64,000 nucleotides of DNA from Candidatus Peregrinibacteria bacterium (GCA_016928915.1 JAFGJT010000012.1:1-64000); one strand, 5' to 3'; positions 26,775-37,679 are shown, numbered from the stretch's first letter. Notes: generated from the letters alone by a model not told the origin. Translations and numbers: made by a program.

Positions 26775-28400
26775 ATGAAAAAAATTTCAGCTCTTATTAT
26801 CGGAGGTTTATTAATCAGCGCGTTGTTTTTTGTTGCAGGCTGCTCAGGCGGAGAAGATGCAGCTGAAACGCAAACCCAGCAAACCGTGCAGGAAAAACAT
26901 ATCGGAATATTAAAATCACTGGGAGGGATGTCCATAGGCGAAGGAACACATTTTCTTGAAACGGAGCTAAGCGGCACAATACGACTAAAAAGCCAAAATA
27001 TTAATCTTGATTCGGAAAAATATTTAAATAAAAAAGTTGAAGTAAGAGGAGTTATAACAAAAGCCACTGACGGCAAGGATTTGATGGATGTAAAAAGCAT
27101 TGATCTGGCTGAAGAAATTATTAAAGAAAAACCGTCCACGCCCGGAACCGCCAGCGAATATCAAAATGCAAACTTGGGTTTTAAACTTACCTATCTTGAT
27201 AACTGGACAACAAAAGAAGAAACAAACACAGTTACGTTTTCAGCTCCAAAACCTGCATCCCAAGAGGAGCAGCCTGCAGCACTTGAAACCGATATGGTTG
27301 TTGTTACAAGGTATTCAAATCCATCAAGAGATACAGTTGAAAAATTTTTAAATTTGCCTACAGACCCGCTTTTAATAGTTAATTCTGGTTATATACAAAC
27401 CAAAGTCGGTCCCGACCAGCTTGAAGGTCTAAAAAAGCAAAGCGCTGACCAGAATGAAATTGATGTGTATCTTTCAAGAAATGAATATATTTATAAAATT
27501 TCTTTTAAAGGTTCCGCATCAATTGATCTTATAAACAACAGGAATACATATTTCAGCATAATTGCGACTTTTCAGTTTATAGGTTTTGCTCCGGCCGATG
27601 CCCCGGTCGATGCCCCGGCTGCCGCAACATTACCGGAACAGAAAACTGAACCCCCTGTTGTTAATGATTCTCCCTCGATCACCCAAACTGCTTCTGACAC
27701 ACCGATCGTTACAACAGATTCCTCATACGGAGTTGTTTCTCAGTACATAGCACAAAGCATAAACAATATTGCTCCCGAAGCCGCATCTTCGGGTTCATGG
27801 AGCGCTTATTCATTTGAATTCGCCAAACCAAATTATGTTTATGTGGTTTATGGCAGCGGAACAGAAAAAAGGCGTGTTCTTTTAACATATAATCAACAGG
27901 CCACCCAACTTGAAACCTCGGTTGTCGGTTATTTCAAACCCGGAGAAACCACTTCCTGGACCAGGGTAAGCGGAGAGAATCCGGTTGAAAGCGCTGAAAA
28001 AACCGTTATTACCCTGAGCAGTTCCGGCACACAGCAGGAAGCTGTTGTTAAAGAAGGTTACAGATATTTTGAAAGCTCCCTGTATAAATTTCAGGCCCAG
28101 TATCCATCAAGCTGGTATTATTCTGGCTCCGGCGGATTAGGCGATACTCTTCATCATTATGGCTTTTCCAACCAGCCCGTTGAAGACGGTAATGAACTTG
28201 TTAGTATTGATATAGTTACAGGAAGCGTTCCTTCCGGCTCCACACTGTCTCTCGGTTCGAACCAAGGTGTTAAGGTTGTTACAGACGGGCAAACCGCTGT
28301 TTATATACAAGCTGAAAACGGAAAAATTTATAAAATCCACGGTCCAACTGCCAATGATGCCTATATAATGGACATTGCGGCAAGCATACAACTCAAATAA
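26775..28400 (+). CDS. Lipoprotein with two PsbP-like segments
   Basis: The signal peptide ends in the lipobox FVAGC (Cys about 23), so the mature 519-residue protein should be lipid-anchored outside the membrane. A small OB-like segment (KYLNKKVEVRGVITKATDGKDL) comes first. A PsbP-like domain opened by YQNANLGFKLTYLDNW, a Pro/Thr-rich linker, a middle domain with WSAYSFEFAKPNYVYVVY, and a second related domain opened by YRYFESSLYKFQAQYPSSWYY follow. No catalytic residues are evident. Ligand or protein binding at the cell surface is the reasonable reading. It is downstream of ruvB and upstream of the CIRCE-controlled clpC. Confidence 0.75.
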   Translation: MKKISALIIGGLLISALFFVAGCSGGEDAAETQTQQTVQEKHIGILKSLGGMSIGEGTHFLETELSGTIRLKSQNINLDSEKYLNKKVEVRGVITKATDGKDLMDVKSIDLAEEIIKEKPSTPGTASEYQNANLGFKLTYLDNWTTKEETNTVTFSAPKPASQEEQPAALETDMVVVTRYSNPSRDTVEKFLNLPTDPLLIVNSGYIQTKVGPDQLEGLKKQSADQNEIDVYLSRNEYIYKISFKGSASIDLINNRNTYFSIIATFQFIGFAPADAPVDAPAAATLPEQKTEPPVVNDSPSITQTASDTPIVTTDSSYGVVSQYIAQSINNIAPEAASSGSWSAYSFEFAKPNYVYVVYGSGTEKRRVLLTYNQQATQLETSVVGYFKPGETTSWTRVSGENPVESAEKTVITLSSSGTQQEAVVKEGYRYFESSLYKFQAQYPSSWYYSGSGGLGDTLHHYGFSNQPVEDGNELVSIDIVTGSVPSGSTLSLGSNQGVKVVTDGQTAVYIQAENGKIYKIHGPTANDAYIMDIAASIQLK

Positions 28401-28410
28401 TAATTTACAA

Positions 28411-28439
28411 TTGACAATCATTCGTTAGCACTCTAAAAT
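28411..28439 (+). promoter_or_regulatory. clpC promoter
   Basis: TTGACA, 17 bases and TAAAAT overlap the CIRCE operator, so bound repressor would cover the spacer and -10. Confidence 0.75.
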
Positions 28440-28451
28440 ACAGAGTGCTAA
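28425..28451. promoter_or_regulatory. CIRCE operator (HrcA site)
   Basis: The site is a perfect TTAGCACTC-N9-GAGTGCTAA inverted repeat. This is the binding site of the HrcA heat-shock repressor. The hrcA gene is not in this window. Confidence 0.97.
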
Positions 28452-28569
28452 TTTGATCAAATATTTTATACACAACATTTCATTCGGCGAGTAAAGCGAA
28501 AATGAAAAGTATAAATTAATATTTTGGCTAAATTATGCTAATATTTAAAGAAATAACAAATAAATATAT

Positions 28570-31149
28570 ATGAACACACAGGATAAATTTTCAAAATTCA
28601 CAAAAGAGGCTAAACAGGCCTTGATCATAGCTCAGGAAAAAGCAAAAAACGCCAGCCTGGATTACGTTGGCACCGAACACATATTGCTCGGCATATTAAC
28701 ACAGTCAAGTTCATTGGGAGCGAATATTCTTTTTAGCTTCGGAGTTTCTGAAGATAATGTGAACATGGTTTTAAAAACCGTAGGAAGACTTTCAACGCAA
28801 AAGCATGAGCTAAAACCCAATAAACAAACCGGTCTTTCGGGCTTTGCAAAACAGGTAATTGAAGAAGCTTTAAAAACAGGCGAAAAATACAATCATTCAT
28901 ACATCGGAACCGAGCATCTTTTATATGCTCTGGTTTCTCAGGAAAATACGGCTGCAACCGTAATTTTGGAAAACATGAAAATCAATCCCTCCGATTTAAA
29001 AGACCAGATTGTTCAGACATTTGAAAAAGGTCAGCAGCAGGTTAAGATGCCTGGTGTAAACCCGCAGCAGATGCATACCATGAACCCGATTGAATTCTTT
29101 TTGTCGGGGCTGCAGGGTGTTCTTGTGGGAAATCTTGAAAAAGAACAATATAAAGACGCATACAAACATAAAAAGGAGGAAAAAAAGACCAAAACGCCGG
29201 CTCTTGATTATTTTACGCAGGATCTGATTCAGGAAGCTCATGAGGGCAAACTTGAACCTGTGATCGGCAGGCAAAAAGAAATTGAAAGAGTTGTCAGTAT
29301 TTTATGCAGAAAAACAAAGAATAATCCTGTTGTTATAGGCGAGCCCGGTGTTGGTAAAACTGCCATTGTTGAGGGGCTTGCTCAGGCCATAGCAAATGAA
29401 AAAGTGCCTGAAGCGCTTCTTAATAAAAAAATCCTGTCACTTTCCATGACTTCCGTTATTGCCGGAACAAAATACCGCGGTGAATTCGAGGAGCGTGTAA
29501 AACAAATTCTGGATGAATTGAAAACCGTTAAAAATGCAATTTTGTTTATTGATGAACTTCATACTGTTGTTGGCGCAGGATCGGCCGAAGGCAGTCTTGA
29601 TGCGGCTAATATTTTAAAACCCGCCTTATCAAGAGGTTCAGTGCAGATAATAGGAGCAACCACCACTAATGAATACAGAAAACAGATTGAAAACGATGCC
29701 GCATTGGAAAGGCGTTTTCAGCCGGTAATAGTTGACGAGCCCTCTATAGATGAAACACGCGCAATGGTAGAAGGTCTGCGAAAATCTTTTGAAGAACACC
29801 ATAATCTTCAGATTACCGATGATGCCACCGAAGCAGCCATTGTAATGTCAAAAAGATATATTAACGACAGGTTCCTGCCTGACAAAGCAATTGACCTGCT
29901 TGACGAAGCGGCCTCTTTGAAACGTGTAAATATTAAGGGGGATCCGGATTCCACAAAAAAATTCCAGAAAGAACTAAATAAAATTATCAAGCAAAAAGAA
30001 GAAGCTGTATCAAAACAGAATTATGAACTTGCGGCTGAGCTTAGGAACACTGAACTTGATCTTTTAAAAAAGATCGAAGAAGCAAGAACTGTTAAACTTC
30101 CACGAGAAAAAAGGCAAAAGGTTTCGGAAGACGATATTGCCAAAGTGGTTTCGAATATGACGGGTGTTCCCGTTACAAGACTTGTAAAAAGCGATATGGA
30201 CAGGCTCATGAATCTTGAAAAACGGCTTAAGAAAAGAATAATCGGACAGGATGAAGCTGTTGAAACGGTTTGCAAAGCAATAAGAAGGTCGCGAGCTGGA
30301 TTTGCAGATGTTAACAGACCAATCGGTTCATTTATATTTATGGGTCCAACCGGAGTTGGTAAAACCGAACTCGTGAGAGCTCTTGCCGATGAAGTTTATA
30401 ACGACAAAAACGCTCTTGTTAAAATCGACATGAGTGAGTTTATGGAAAAACATACAACCTCAAGGTTAATAGGAACCACCGCAGGTTATGTGGGGTATGA
30501 TGATGGCGGCCAGCTTACGGAAACAATCCGCAGAAAACCATATTCAATCGTTCTTTTTGATGAAATTGAAAAAGCCCATCCGGAGGTGTTTAATTTACTG
30601 CTTCAGATTTTGGAGGATGGAGTATTAACTGATTCAAAAGGCAGAAAAGTAGATTTTAAAAATACCATTGTTATTCTTACTTCAAATATCGGAGCTGATA
30701 AATTGACCAAAAAGGCGGCTCCCATAGGCTTTGATTTAAAGGAAAACGAGCTGAAGGCCGCGGAAAAAGATTATCAGCGAACCAAAACCGAAATTTTAAA
30801 TGAACTTAAAGAAAACTTTAAACCGGAATTTTTAAACAGAATTGATAAAGTTATAGTATTCAGGGCTCTTACAAATGACAATATTAAGGAAATTGTAAAA
30901 CTTCATATCGAAATGCTTGAAAAACGTCTTGAATCGAAAAAACTCAAACTGCATCTCTCCCCGACCGCACTTGAATTTTTAGCTAAAGAAAGCTACGATC
31001 CGCATTACGGCGCAAGACCCGTAAGACGCAAAATTCAAGATTTAATCGAGGATCCTCTTACGCAAAAGTTTCTTGAGGGAGATTTTAAGGATGGAGATTC
31101 AATCAAAATCAACAAGAAGAAAACTGGTATTGACCTTGAACTTGCATAA
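28570..31149 (+). CDS. clpC: Clp ATPase, ClpC type
   Basis: The 859-aa Hsp100 unfoldase has a double Clp_N domain (about 1-145), a first AAA+ module with [13 protein letters not shown], a short middle region with a UVR-like helix pair ([20 protein letters not shown]) and a second AAA+ module with [15 protein letters not shown]-terminal D2-small domain contains [12 protein letters not shown]. The short middle region speaks for ClpC and against ClpB. An IGF tripeptide in the D2 module (AAPIGFDL) matches the ClpP-docking loop, so it probably feeds a ClpP protease. Regulation by HrcA through the CIRCE element upstream is strongly indicated. The start has no SD. Confidence 0.93.
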   Translation: MNTQDKFSKFTKEAKQALIIAQEKAKNASLDYVGTEHILLGILTQSSSLGANILFSFGVSEDNVNMVLKTVGRLSTQKHELKPNKQTGLSGFAKQVIEEALKTGEKYNHSYIGTEHLLYALVSQENTAATVILENMKINPSDLKDQIVQTFEKGQQQVKMPGVNPQQMHTMNPIEFFLSGLQGVLVGNLEKEQYKDAYKHKKEEKKTKTPALDYFTQDLIQEAHEGKLEPVIGRQKEIERVVSILCRKTKNNPVVIGEPGVGKTAIVEGLAQAIANEKVPEALLNKKILSLSMTSVIAGTKYRGEFEERVKQILDELKTVKNAILFIDELHTVVGAGSAEGSLDAANILKPALSRGSVQIIGATTTNEYRKQIENDAALERRFQPVIVDEPSIDETRAMVEGLRKSFEEHHNLQITDDATEAAIVMSKRYINDRFLPDKAIDLLDEAASLKRVNIKGDPDSTKKFQKELNKIIKQKEEAVSKQNYELAAELRNTELDLLKKIEEARTVKLPREKRQKVSEDDIAKVVSNMTGVPVTRLVKSDMDRLMNLEKRLKKRIIGQDEAVETVCKAIRRSRAGFADVNRPIGSFIFMGPTGVGKTELVRALADEVYNDKNALVKIDMSEFMEKHTTSRLIGTTAGYVGYDDGGQLTETIRRKPYSIVLFDEIEKAHPEVFNLLLQILEDGVLTDSKGRKVDFKNTIVILTSNIGADKLTKKAAPIGFDLKENELKAAEKDYQRTKTEILNELKENFKPEFLNRIDKVIVFRALTNDNIKEIVKLHIEMLEKRLESKKLKLHLSPTALEFLAKESYDPHYGARPVRRKIQDLIEDPLTQKFLEGDFKDGDSIKINKKKTGIDLELA

Positions 31150-31168
31150 TTGGGCCAATAATTTAATA

Positions 31169-31197
31169 TTGTCAAAAATAATTATTGCTTGTATTAT
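31169..31197 (+). promoter_or_regulatory. rpsA promoter and leader
   Basis: TTGTCA, 17 bases and TATTAT are followed by a leader of about 100 bases in which AAGGGCC and GGCCCTT form a wide inverted repeat around 31240-31288. Autogenous control of S1 by its leader is known elsewhere; here it is only suggested. Confidence 0.5.
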
Positions 31198-31301
31198 AGT
31201 CACGCTCTTTTTGCTTAATACTTATTTAAACGGTACAAGGGCCGTTGCAAGCTGAAAAGAGCCATTAGTAAATATTAAAAGGCCCTTCTACCAACAGTTT
31301 T

Positions 31302-32453
31302 ATGGCTACAGAAGTAAAATCCAAATTCACTAAAATTTTTGGTGAACCGAATCCTTTAATGGAAAGCCTGATCGAGCAGTCTCCGGAGCTTTCATTCCCT
31401 CAGCCCGGCACGCTTACCGACGGACTTGTCACAGACATTCAAAAAAACAAGATTCTTGTTGATCTTGGCGGAATTTCAACCGGTGTTATTTCAGGCAAAG
31501 AAGCACATGACTCAATGGGCACAATGAAAGAAATGAAAGTGGGTGATAAAATTTCAGCCTATATTATTGAAAGTGAGAATTCCGACGGGCTTGTTGTTTT
31601 ATCTTTACGAAAAGCAAGCCAGGAAAAAAGCTGGAGACATTTTACCGAGGCATATGAAACAGGCGAAGTTATTAAAGTTGTTGCCAATGAAGCAAACAAA
31701 GGCGGTTTGTTGTTGGAAGTTGACGGTATAAAGGGATTTATTCCGGTTTCACAGCTTGCGCCAATGCATTATCCTCGTGTTAACGGGGCCGATTCGGCAC
31801 AGATTTTACAAAGATTACAGCAGTTGATAGGTATTACCTTTGATGTAAAAGTTATAAATGTTGACAATGAAAACGGCAAACTTATCCTTTCAGAAAAAGC
31901 CGCTATGGAGGAACAAAGACAGGGAGCCCTCGGCAAATTAAAAGTCGGTCAGAAATTAAAGGGCATTATAAGCGGTATTGTAAAATTCGGTATATTTGTT
32001 GCCTTTGACGGACTTGAAGGACTTGTTCATATTTCCGAAATCGCATGGGGCCACGTAAAAGATCCTTCCGAGTACGGTAAAATCGGAGATGAAATTGAGG
32101 TTTTGGTAATAGGAATTGAAGGGGAAAAAATCTCATTGAGCATGAAAAGGCTTGTGCCTGACCCATGGCTTGAAGCTGCGAAAACATTTAAAGTCGGAAA
32201 GGTTGTGGAAGGAGAGGTTAATAAAATCACACCTTTTGGCGCGTTTATTAAACTGGGAGAAGATATCAACGGCTTAATACACTCATCTGAAATCGGCGGT
32301 GAAGAAGGTAAAGAACCGGCATTTAAAGCCGGCGACAAATTGAAAGCAAAAATCATTTCAGTTGATCCGGAAGAGCACCGAATAGGGTTAAGCATTAAAG
32401 CTTTAACTGAAAAAGCCGAGAAAACAGAGAACGCCGAAAAGAAAGAAGATTAA
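31302..32453 (+). CDS. rpsA: Ribosomal protein S1-like, four S1 domains
   Basis: The 383-aa protein is made of four S1 RNA-binding folds. The first begins PGTLTDGLVTDIQKNKILVDL, the second GEVIKVVANEANKGGLLLEV, the third GQKLKGIISGIVKFGIFVAF with LVHISEIAW, and the fourth GKVVEGEVNKITPFGAFIKL with LIHSSEIGG. A short Lys/Glu tail ends it. This is the four-domain form typical of Gram-positive and CPR bacteria, against six in E. coli. In a genome whose genes lack SD sequences, S1 could matter for start-site recognition, which is inference. It converges on the 603-aa gene with a 4-base overlap. Confidence 0.9.
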   Translation: MATEVKSKFTKIFGEPNPLMESLIEQSPELSFPQPGTLTDGLVTDIQKNKILVDLGGISTGVISGKEAHDSMGTMKEMKVGDKISAYIIESENSDGLVVLSLRKASQEKSWRHFTEAYETGEVIKVVANEANKGGLLLEVDGIKGFIPVSQLAPMHYPRVNGADSAQILQRLQQLIGITFDVKVINVDNENGKLILSEKAAMEEQRQGALGKLKVGQKLKGIISGIVKFGIFVAFDGLEGLVHISEIAWGHVKDPSEYGKIGDEIEVLVIGIEGEKISLSMKRLVPDPWLEAAKTFKVGKVVEGEVNKITPFGAFIKLGEDINGLIHSSEIGGEEGKEPAFKAGDKLKAKIISVDPEEHRIGLSIKALTEKAEKTENAEKKED

Positions 32454-34261
32454 GAATGCAGAGCCTCAGCCAAAAGACCCGCATGTTTGGAATGTTTGAT
32501 GCTTGTTTCAATAACCTCTACATTTGGATAATTTTCTGATGTAAACACCACTCTTCCATCTTTATTATGCGGTTTTAATTTTAGCTCGGCAATTACCGAA
32601 CGAGAAATTGCTTCAGTATTTGTTTTTGGGATATAGGTAACTTTTAACGGCATTCCCTGTTTAGCAAGTTTGATTGCATCACTAAGGGACCAGTATGCTG
32701 CATCAAGAACGGCAAAAGACGTTTTTGCGTTGATTTCCAGTTGTCCTCTTTGAATAAGACCGGCTATACCCGTAAGAGCTTTCCCCCCCATGCTGTGCCC
32801 GGCAAATATGTATTTTGCATTATTAAGAAGTTCGGGCGGGTTTGGATTATCCGGATCAACATTGCGCATCAACTGCTCCCTTACTTGTCTGAACACCTGG
32901 TTTGTTGCACCGGAATTATAAAATGTATTATACCAATGTTTTGATTTTGCACCTTCGTCTGTGCTGCCGCCGCCTATTTCCTGCCTTGACTGACCAATCC
33001 ATACAAAAACGACATTTTTACCTTTGTTCCATTCATTTTTTAACATGGAAAAAAAATTCTTATTTGGGCTTAAAAAATCTTCTCTTGCCGCTGCCGCAAT
33101 TACATCGGCAGGCGGTGATTTGCCCGGGTTTTGTTTGTTCCATTCTTCAAAAGCAGTATAACTTCCCCTTCCCGGAAAATAAGTAATTATTGTTGGAGGA
33201 CCTTTAAATGTTTTTCTGCCTTTATACATAAGAATACTGCCATACAGCCTGCCCGGCAGATTTTTAAATGTGATCTGGTCGCACATATTTTGAAGCTCTT
33301 CCGGTGACTGCGTGAGGCTGGGCGCCGAAGACGGTGTTGAAACCGGAGCTAAAACCGGTGCTGAAGATGGTGCTGAAACCGGTGCTGAAGACCTTTGCGG
33401 AGGCGCAACATATTGCTCTCCGGAATAATCGCTACCACGCCCTGATCGCACACCGCGCGCAGCTGTACCTGCGTATTCTTCACTTTTTGTTTTTTTTGCA
33501 GCGATCCGTGCTTTTTGTTTTGCTTCTTCGGGTTTTGCCGTGCTAACAATCTGCACTTTGTCTCCGGGGCTTAAATACACAGGCTTATTATCTTGCGCGT
33601 TAATATACTGCCTTTTGCTTTCGGCTCCGTACCTGATGCATACAATTTTTTCAGTTTGATTTGTTTGTAAATTTTTTCTTGTAATTAATAAAATGTGCGC
33701 AACCGGGGGAAGGACTTCGGCATATGAAACGGTAATATCCTTTGTTTTTTCTTCGTCCACGTCAAATTCATTTGGATTCGCAGGGTTGTGTTTTTTAAAC
33801 AATAAACTTGCATTTTTTGCAATAGAATCGTTTTCTTTTGGCGCACCCCTTTTGTTTAACGGAATGTTTTTAAAATTTGCCAGTTTTTTCTTGGCATCAT
33901 CGGGAGATAATTGAGTTTTTGATAATTTTTCATTAAAAGATTTAACATCTTCAGTAATTTTTTTTATTTGTTCATTCATTTTTCCGGCAATCCACAAAGC
34001 AAGATCGGCTATTTTTTCTTTTGTTGCTTTTATTGTGAAATTAACAGTTTTGTTTGCGGGATCAACTTTTTTTTCAATTTCCCGGCCGTATAATTTAAAA
34101 CTTGTGATTTTTGGAACTGCAATAGAAGCTGCCAGTTTGGTAACTTCTTTTTTTGTTTCTTGTTTTGTTTCAGTCTGCTTTGGTTTTTCAACCGGTGCTT
34201 GTTTAAGCGGCTTAGAACCTTCAGGCACAGGAGCAGGACTTGGTACTGGTTTAGAATTCAT
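32450..34261 (-). CDS. Large protein with C-terminal alpha/beta-hydrolase-like domain
   Basis: The 603-aa protein has a Pro/Lys-rich disordered N terminus and a helical/beta region at about 45-270 (LYGREIEKKVDPANKTVNFT, KNLQTNQTEKIVCIRYGAES). A low-complexity Ser/Ala/Pro/Val linker (about 288-325) follows. The last 270 residues show alpha/beta-hydrolase traits: the nucleophile elbow FAGHSMGGKAL, an acidic candidate in FAVLDAAYW, and the His candidate IKHSKHAGLL near the C terminus. ITYFPGRGSY and NVVFVWIGQS look like the opening beta strands. There is no signal peptide. Esterase or lipase-like activity is inferred. I do not recognise the whole architecture. It starts 72 bases from the helicase gene. 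Confidence 0.72.
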   Translation of the reverse strand: MNSKPVPSPAPVPEGSKPLKQAPVEKPKQTETKQETKKEVTKLAASIAVPKITSFKLYGREIEKKVDPANKTVNFTIKATKEKIADLALWIAGKMNEQIKKITEDVKSFNEKLSKTQLSPDDAKKKLANFKNIPLNKRGAPKENDSIAKNASLLFKKHNPANPNEFDVDEEKTKDITVSYAEVLPPVAHILLITRKNLQTNQTEKIVCIRYGAESKRQYINAQDNKPVYLSPGDKVQIVSTAKPEEAKQKARIAAKKTKSEEYAGTAARGVRSGRGSDYSGEQYVAPPQRSSAPVSAPSSAPVLAPVSTPSSAPSLTQSPEELQNMCDQITFKNLPGRLYGSILMYKGRKTFKGPPTIITYFPGRGSYTAFEEWNKQNPGKSPPADVIAAAAREDFLSPNKNFFSMLKNEWNKGKNVVFVWIGQSRQEIGGGSTDEGAKSKHWYNTFYNSGATNQVFRQVREQLMRNVDPDNPNPPELLNNAKYIFAGHSMGGKALTGIAGLIQRGQLEINAKTSFAVLDAAYWSLSDAIKLAKQGMPLKVTYIPKTNTEAISRSVIAELKLKPHNKDGRVVFTSENYPNVEVIETSIKHSKHAGLLAEALHS

Positions 34262-34333
34262 AAAAAAACTTTAAAATCTATATATTATAGCAAAAAAACG
34301 CTTATTAATCCAGTATTTACGGATCAAACCGGA

Positions 34334-37300
34334 TTACTCTGCAATCAGATCCTGCGCAAACTCAAGAATGCCTTTAAAGCTTCGGGGATATTTACTCACT
34401 TCGGGCAAATCCAGATTAACTATTCTTTTGTATACCGCTTTAATAAGTTTTATTAAATCCTCCGTTTCCTGGAATGTGATTTCATGGCTTAAAAACTTGT
34501 TGTCCTGCTCTTTTGCATCCAAAAAAAGCAGGCCGCCCGAACTCACTCTGTAATTTTTAAAATCACGCGAATTTTCTATAAGCAATTTGTAAAAAGCAAT
34601 CTGGTGGGCATATTTCCACGCCTTTATTTTTTCATTATCGCTTTTTCCTCTCCAGTCATCAAGAGGCTTGCCTGTTTTGTAATCAAAAACTTCGATCTCT
34701 TTTGTTGTTAAATCCCGTTTTATTCGGTCGATTTTTCCCGTTAACATTGCTCCATCAAGATTCACCCCCTGATATCTAAAATCCACTTCAATTTCATCGC
34801 CGGCATTAAAATTGCCGGTGTTTTCGTTATAAAAAATTCCAAGCTGTTTATTTCCTTTATCAAGCATGTTTATATAATCCTTTCTGCTTAATCTCTGCGC
34901 TGTTAAAGCGTGAGCATAATATTCTTTTAAACGGCTTTCTGACGGCAATGTTTTTGTTTGCTTAAATTCTTTATAAAAAAGTTCCAGAGCTTTATGCATA
35001 GCAATTCCGTATGAATTTGAAACTGACGGCGCCTCGGGAAATCTTAAAATATTTCTTTTAAAAAAACTTGCGGGTCCGGCATTTACAATATCCAAAAAAT
35101 TATGAAGGTGGGTTACGCTAAGTTTGTATTCTTTAAGCATTGACCTGATGAGTTCTTTTTCGTCCTTGGAATTAATATTGATATGCGCAGAAATATTCTC
35201 AAGCACTCTTGCATCTTCAACATCCTCATGTTTTGACTTCTGATGATTAAACCCAAACATACCATCAAAAAATCTTAACGGCATTGTTTCACGACCGTTA
35301 TCTTTATACATATGATTAGTAATGAAAATATTTTGTTTTGCTCTTGATAAAGCCACATAAAGTAGTCTTAAAAGGTCGTCCTCATTCTCTTTTTCATTTT
35401 CAAAAGGAAGATTTTGTGGAAGTCCGATTTTTTTTGCTTTGAATGTTCTGCCCCAAATTTCATCCTGCGCATGAAGTATGTAAACATTTTCAAATTCCAG
35501 CCCTTTTGCGGAATGCGCCGTAATAAGCCGTACAAGGTTTTCTTCTTTATCCAGAACAGTGGTGTCGTTTAACCCGATTTTATGTTTTTTGTGCAGATCT
35601 ACAAATTCCACCGCATCATTTAATGTAATTGTGCTTGTGCCTTTGTAAGAGCGAAGTGCTTTCATAAAAGCGCGCAGTCCATATAAAAATTCAAAATATT
35701 CCAGAGGATTTTGTTTTAGCTTTTCCTCACTGAAATAATAATTTTTAAAAGGGCTAAAATATTGATTTACAGGTTTATTCCCGACAATAAAATCCAGGAT
35801 CTGTTCCGCGGAATAATCTGAAGCCCCTGCACCGAGGGTTATTAAAAAATTGGCGATATTACTGATTTTTTCATTGTCCGATTCAAGCATTACTTCAAGC
35901 CACGGTTTACGTTTTTCGTAGGCGCGGGCTGAAATTTTCCATATATCAATTCTTTCAATACCCCAGAATAAAAAACTTAATATTTCCGGCAAGATATCGT
36001 CAGCCTGCTGTTTGTTGTTTTTGATAAGACTGTTTAAAAACTCTAAAATTTTTATTATCTGCCGGATGTGTATCTGCTCAAATATATTCTTTTTTCTTTC
36101 ATAGCATAAAGGTATTTTATAACGGCCGAATACATTTGCCGCGTTTTCAAGAATACTGTGTCTGCGGCTTATTACAGCAATTTCTCCGGGCCGGCAACCG
36201 TTCTTTATTTTATTGTTAATATCTTCTGCGACCCAGGCAAGCTCATGGATATCCTTATCAAAAATTTTTGCTGTAATCTGTCCGTTTTGCAGTTCGGTTT
36301 TTGCTGCTATCAAATCTTTCTTCACATTACCGAGAAGATTTTCAAGACGATCTTTTCCTTTGCGAATTATTTTTGAAACCAAATCAAGAATGCTCTGGGT
36401 GGATCGGTAATTTTTATGAAGAACAATAACCTCAGGATTTCTAAATGTTTTATGAAAAGTTAAAATATTCTGCACCTTTGCTCCCTGAAATTTATAAATA
36501 GATTGATCGTCGTCCCCTACCGCCAGAATATTCGGACGGCCCTCATGAACCGGTGAATCAAGAAGCATATTTAAAATACGCATCTGAACACCGCTTGTAT
36601 CCTGAAACTCGTCAACAAGCATGTACAGATATTTTTCCTGAACATTTGATTTAAGATCGGGATTTTCGTGAAACGCTTTTACAACATCCAAAAGCATATC
36701 ATCAAAATCATACAGCCCTTTTTTGGCGAGCAGATTCTGATAATCGCTGTAAAATTTCGCAAGCGCCCTGTGTTTATCAATATTTTCAAAATCCTTAAAA
36801 ATTCTTTCTTTCTTTTTGTTATATTTTGTATTTTCTTCTTTCCAAAGGGTAAAAGGCTTTGTTCCGTCAACATTTAAAGCTTCGTCATAGGCGGCGCCAA
36901 GTGTGTTTAAAATATGTTCTTTTAAAGAAATAATATGATCAGGACGATTTACAGCTTTAAATTCAACATTTTTAATATTATCAATCAACCTTTCTATAAG
37001 CGGTAAATCCTTTTTTGAACCGATTTTATGGGTGTTGAAATATTCAGTTAAAATGCCGCTGGCTTTAAAAATAAAATCAGCGTTTTCTTCAACAATCCGA
37101 GAAAACTCATCGGGAGAAACGCCTCCTTTTTTAAGCTCGCTAATTTTATCAATCACATCATTTAAATAAGTATAACCGTGCTCCGGATGATAAGAACTTA
37201 ACGGATTATCATGCGGAAGTGCTGAAAAAATCTCCTCCATAACCTGCATTTTGCCAAGATCGTCGGCCGGACTAAAAAGCGCGCCTTTATAAAAATATTC

Positions 37301-37624
37301 GGGATAACGATTTATAATTTCTTTGCCAAAACTGTGGAACGTATGGATTGAAACTTCATAGGCTGTGCCGCCGATCATTTCAACTAGCCTTTTTCGCATG
37401 TTAACGGCGGCGGAATCCGTGAATGTCAAGCATAAAATTGAAGAAGCGGGTGTGTCGGTTTTTTGCAAAATATTTGCTACCCGCAGTGCAAGAAGCTGGG
37501 TTTTACCCGAACCCGGACCCGCAACAACAAGCACAGGCCCGTCAAGCGTATCCACGGCCAATTTTTGATCTTCATTAAGCCTGCTGTAGTTTTCATTAAA
37601 AGTATTTTTTTTTCTTTCGTTCAT
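34334..37624 (-). CDS. UvrD/PcrA-type helicase with RecB-like nuclease domain
   Basis: The superfamily 1A helicase has motif I AGPGSGKTQLLALRV, motif Ia ILCLTFTDSAAVNMRKRL, motif II LVDEFQDTS, motif III GDDDQSIYKFQGA, motif IV YRSTQSIL, motif V TAHSAKGLEFENVYIL and motif VI LLYVALSRAKQNIFI. The C-terminal 250 residues hold a PD-(D/E)XK nuclease: GIAMHKALELFY, GKIDRIKRD and EVFDYKTGKPL. This is the AddAB/RecB-like fusion used in double-strand-break processing or defence against incoming DNA. The ORF track starts at 37681, but the ATG at 37624 (1096 aa) is better because the extra residues overlap a TTGACA promoter element. Confidence 0.92.
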   Translation of the reverse strand: MNERKKNTFNENYSRLNEDQKLAVDTLDGPVLVVAGPGSGKTQLLALRVANILQKTDTPASSILCLTFTDSAAVNMRKRLVEMIGGTAYEVSIHTFHSFGKEIINRYPEYFYKGALFSPADDLGKMQVMEEIFSALPHDNPLSSYHPEHGYTYLNDVIDKISELKKGGVSPDEFSRIVEENADFIFKASGILTEYFNTHKIGSKKDLPLIERLIDNIKNVEFKAVNRPDHIISLKEHILNTLGAAYDEALNVDGTKPFTLWKEENTKYNKKKERIFKDFENIDKHRALAKFYSDYQNLLAKKGLYDFDDMLLDVVKAFHENPDLKSNVQEKYLYMLVDEFQDTSGVQMRILNMLLDSPVHEGRPNILAVGDDDQSIYKFQGAKVQNILTFHKTFRNPEVIVLHKNYRSTQSILDLVSKIIRKGKDRLENLLGNVKKDLIAAKTELQNGQITAKIFDKDIHELAWVAEDINNKIKNGCRPGEIAVISRRHSILENAANVFGRYKIPLCYERKKNIFEQIHIRQIIKILEFLNSLIKNNKQQADDILPEILSFLFWGIERIDIWKISARAYEKRKPWLEVMLESDNEKISNIANFLITLGAGASDYSAEQILDFIVGNKPVNQYFSPFKNYYFSEEKLKQNPLEYFEFLYGLRAFMKALRSYKGTSTITLNDAVEFVDLHKKHKIGLNDTTVLDKEENLVRLITAHSAKGLEFENVYILHAQDEIWGRTFKAKKIGLPQNLPFENEKENEDDLLRLLYVALSRAKQNIFITNHMYKDNGRETMPLRFFDGMFGFNHQKSKHEDVEDARVLENISAHININSKDEKELIRSMLKEYKLSVTHLHNFLDIVNAGPASFFKRNILRFPEAPSVSNSYGIAMHKALELFYKEFKQTKTLPSESRLKEYYAHALTAQRLSRKDYINMLDKGNKQLGIFYNENTGNFNAGDEIEVDFRYQGVNLDGAMLTGKIDRIKRDLTTKEIEVFDYKTGKPLDDWRGKSDNEKIKAWKYAHQIAFYKLLIENSRDFKNYRVSSGGLLFLDAKEQDNKFLSHEITFQETEDLIKLIKAVYKRIVNLDLPEVSKYPRSFKGILEFAQDLIAE

Positions 37625-37679
37625 ATGTGCCTTAAAAAGGAATTTAGCTAAATCAAAATAGCACTTTTTCAGGCATGTC

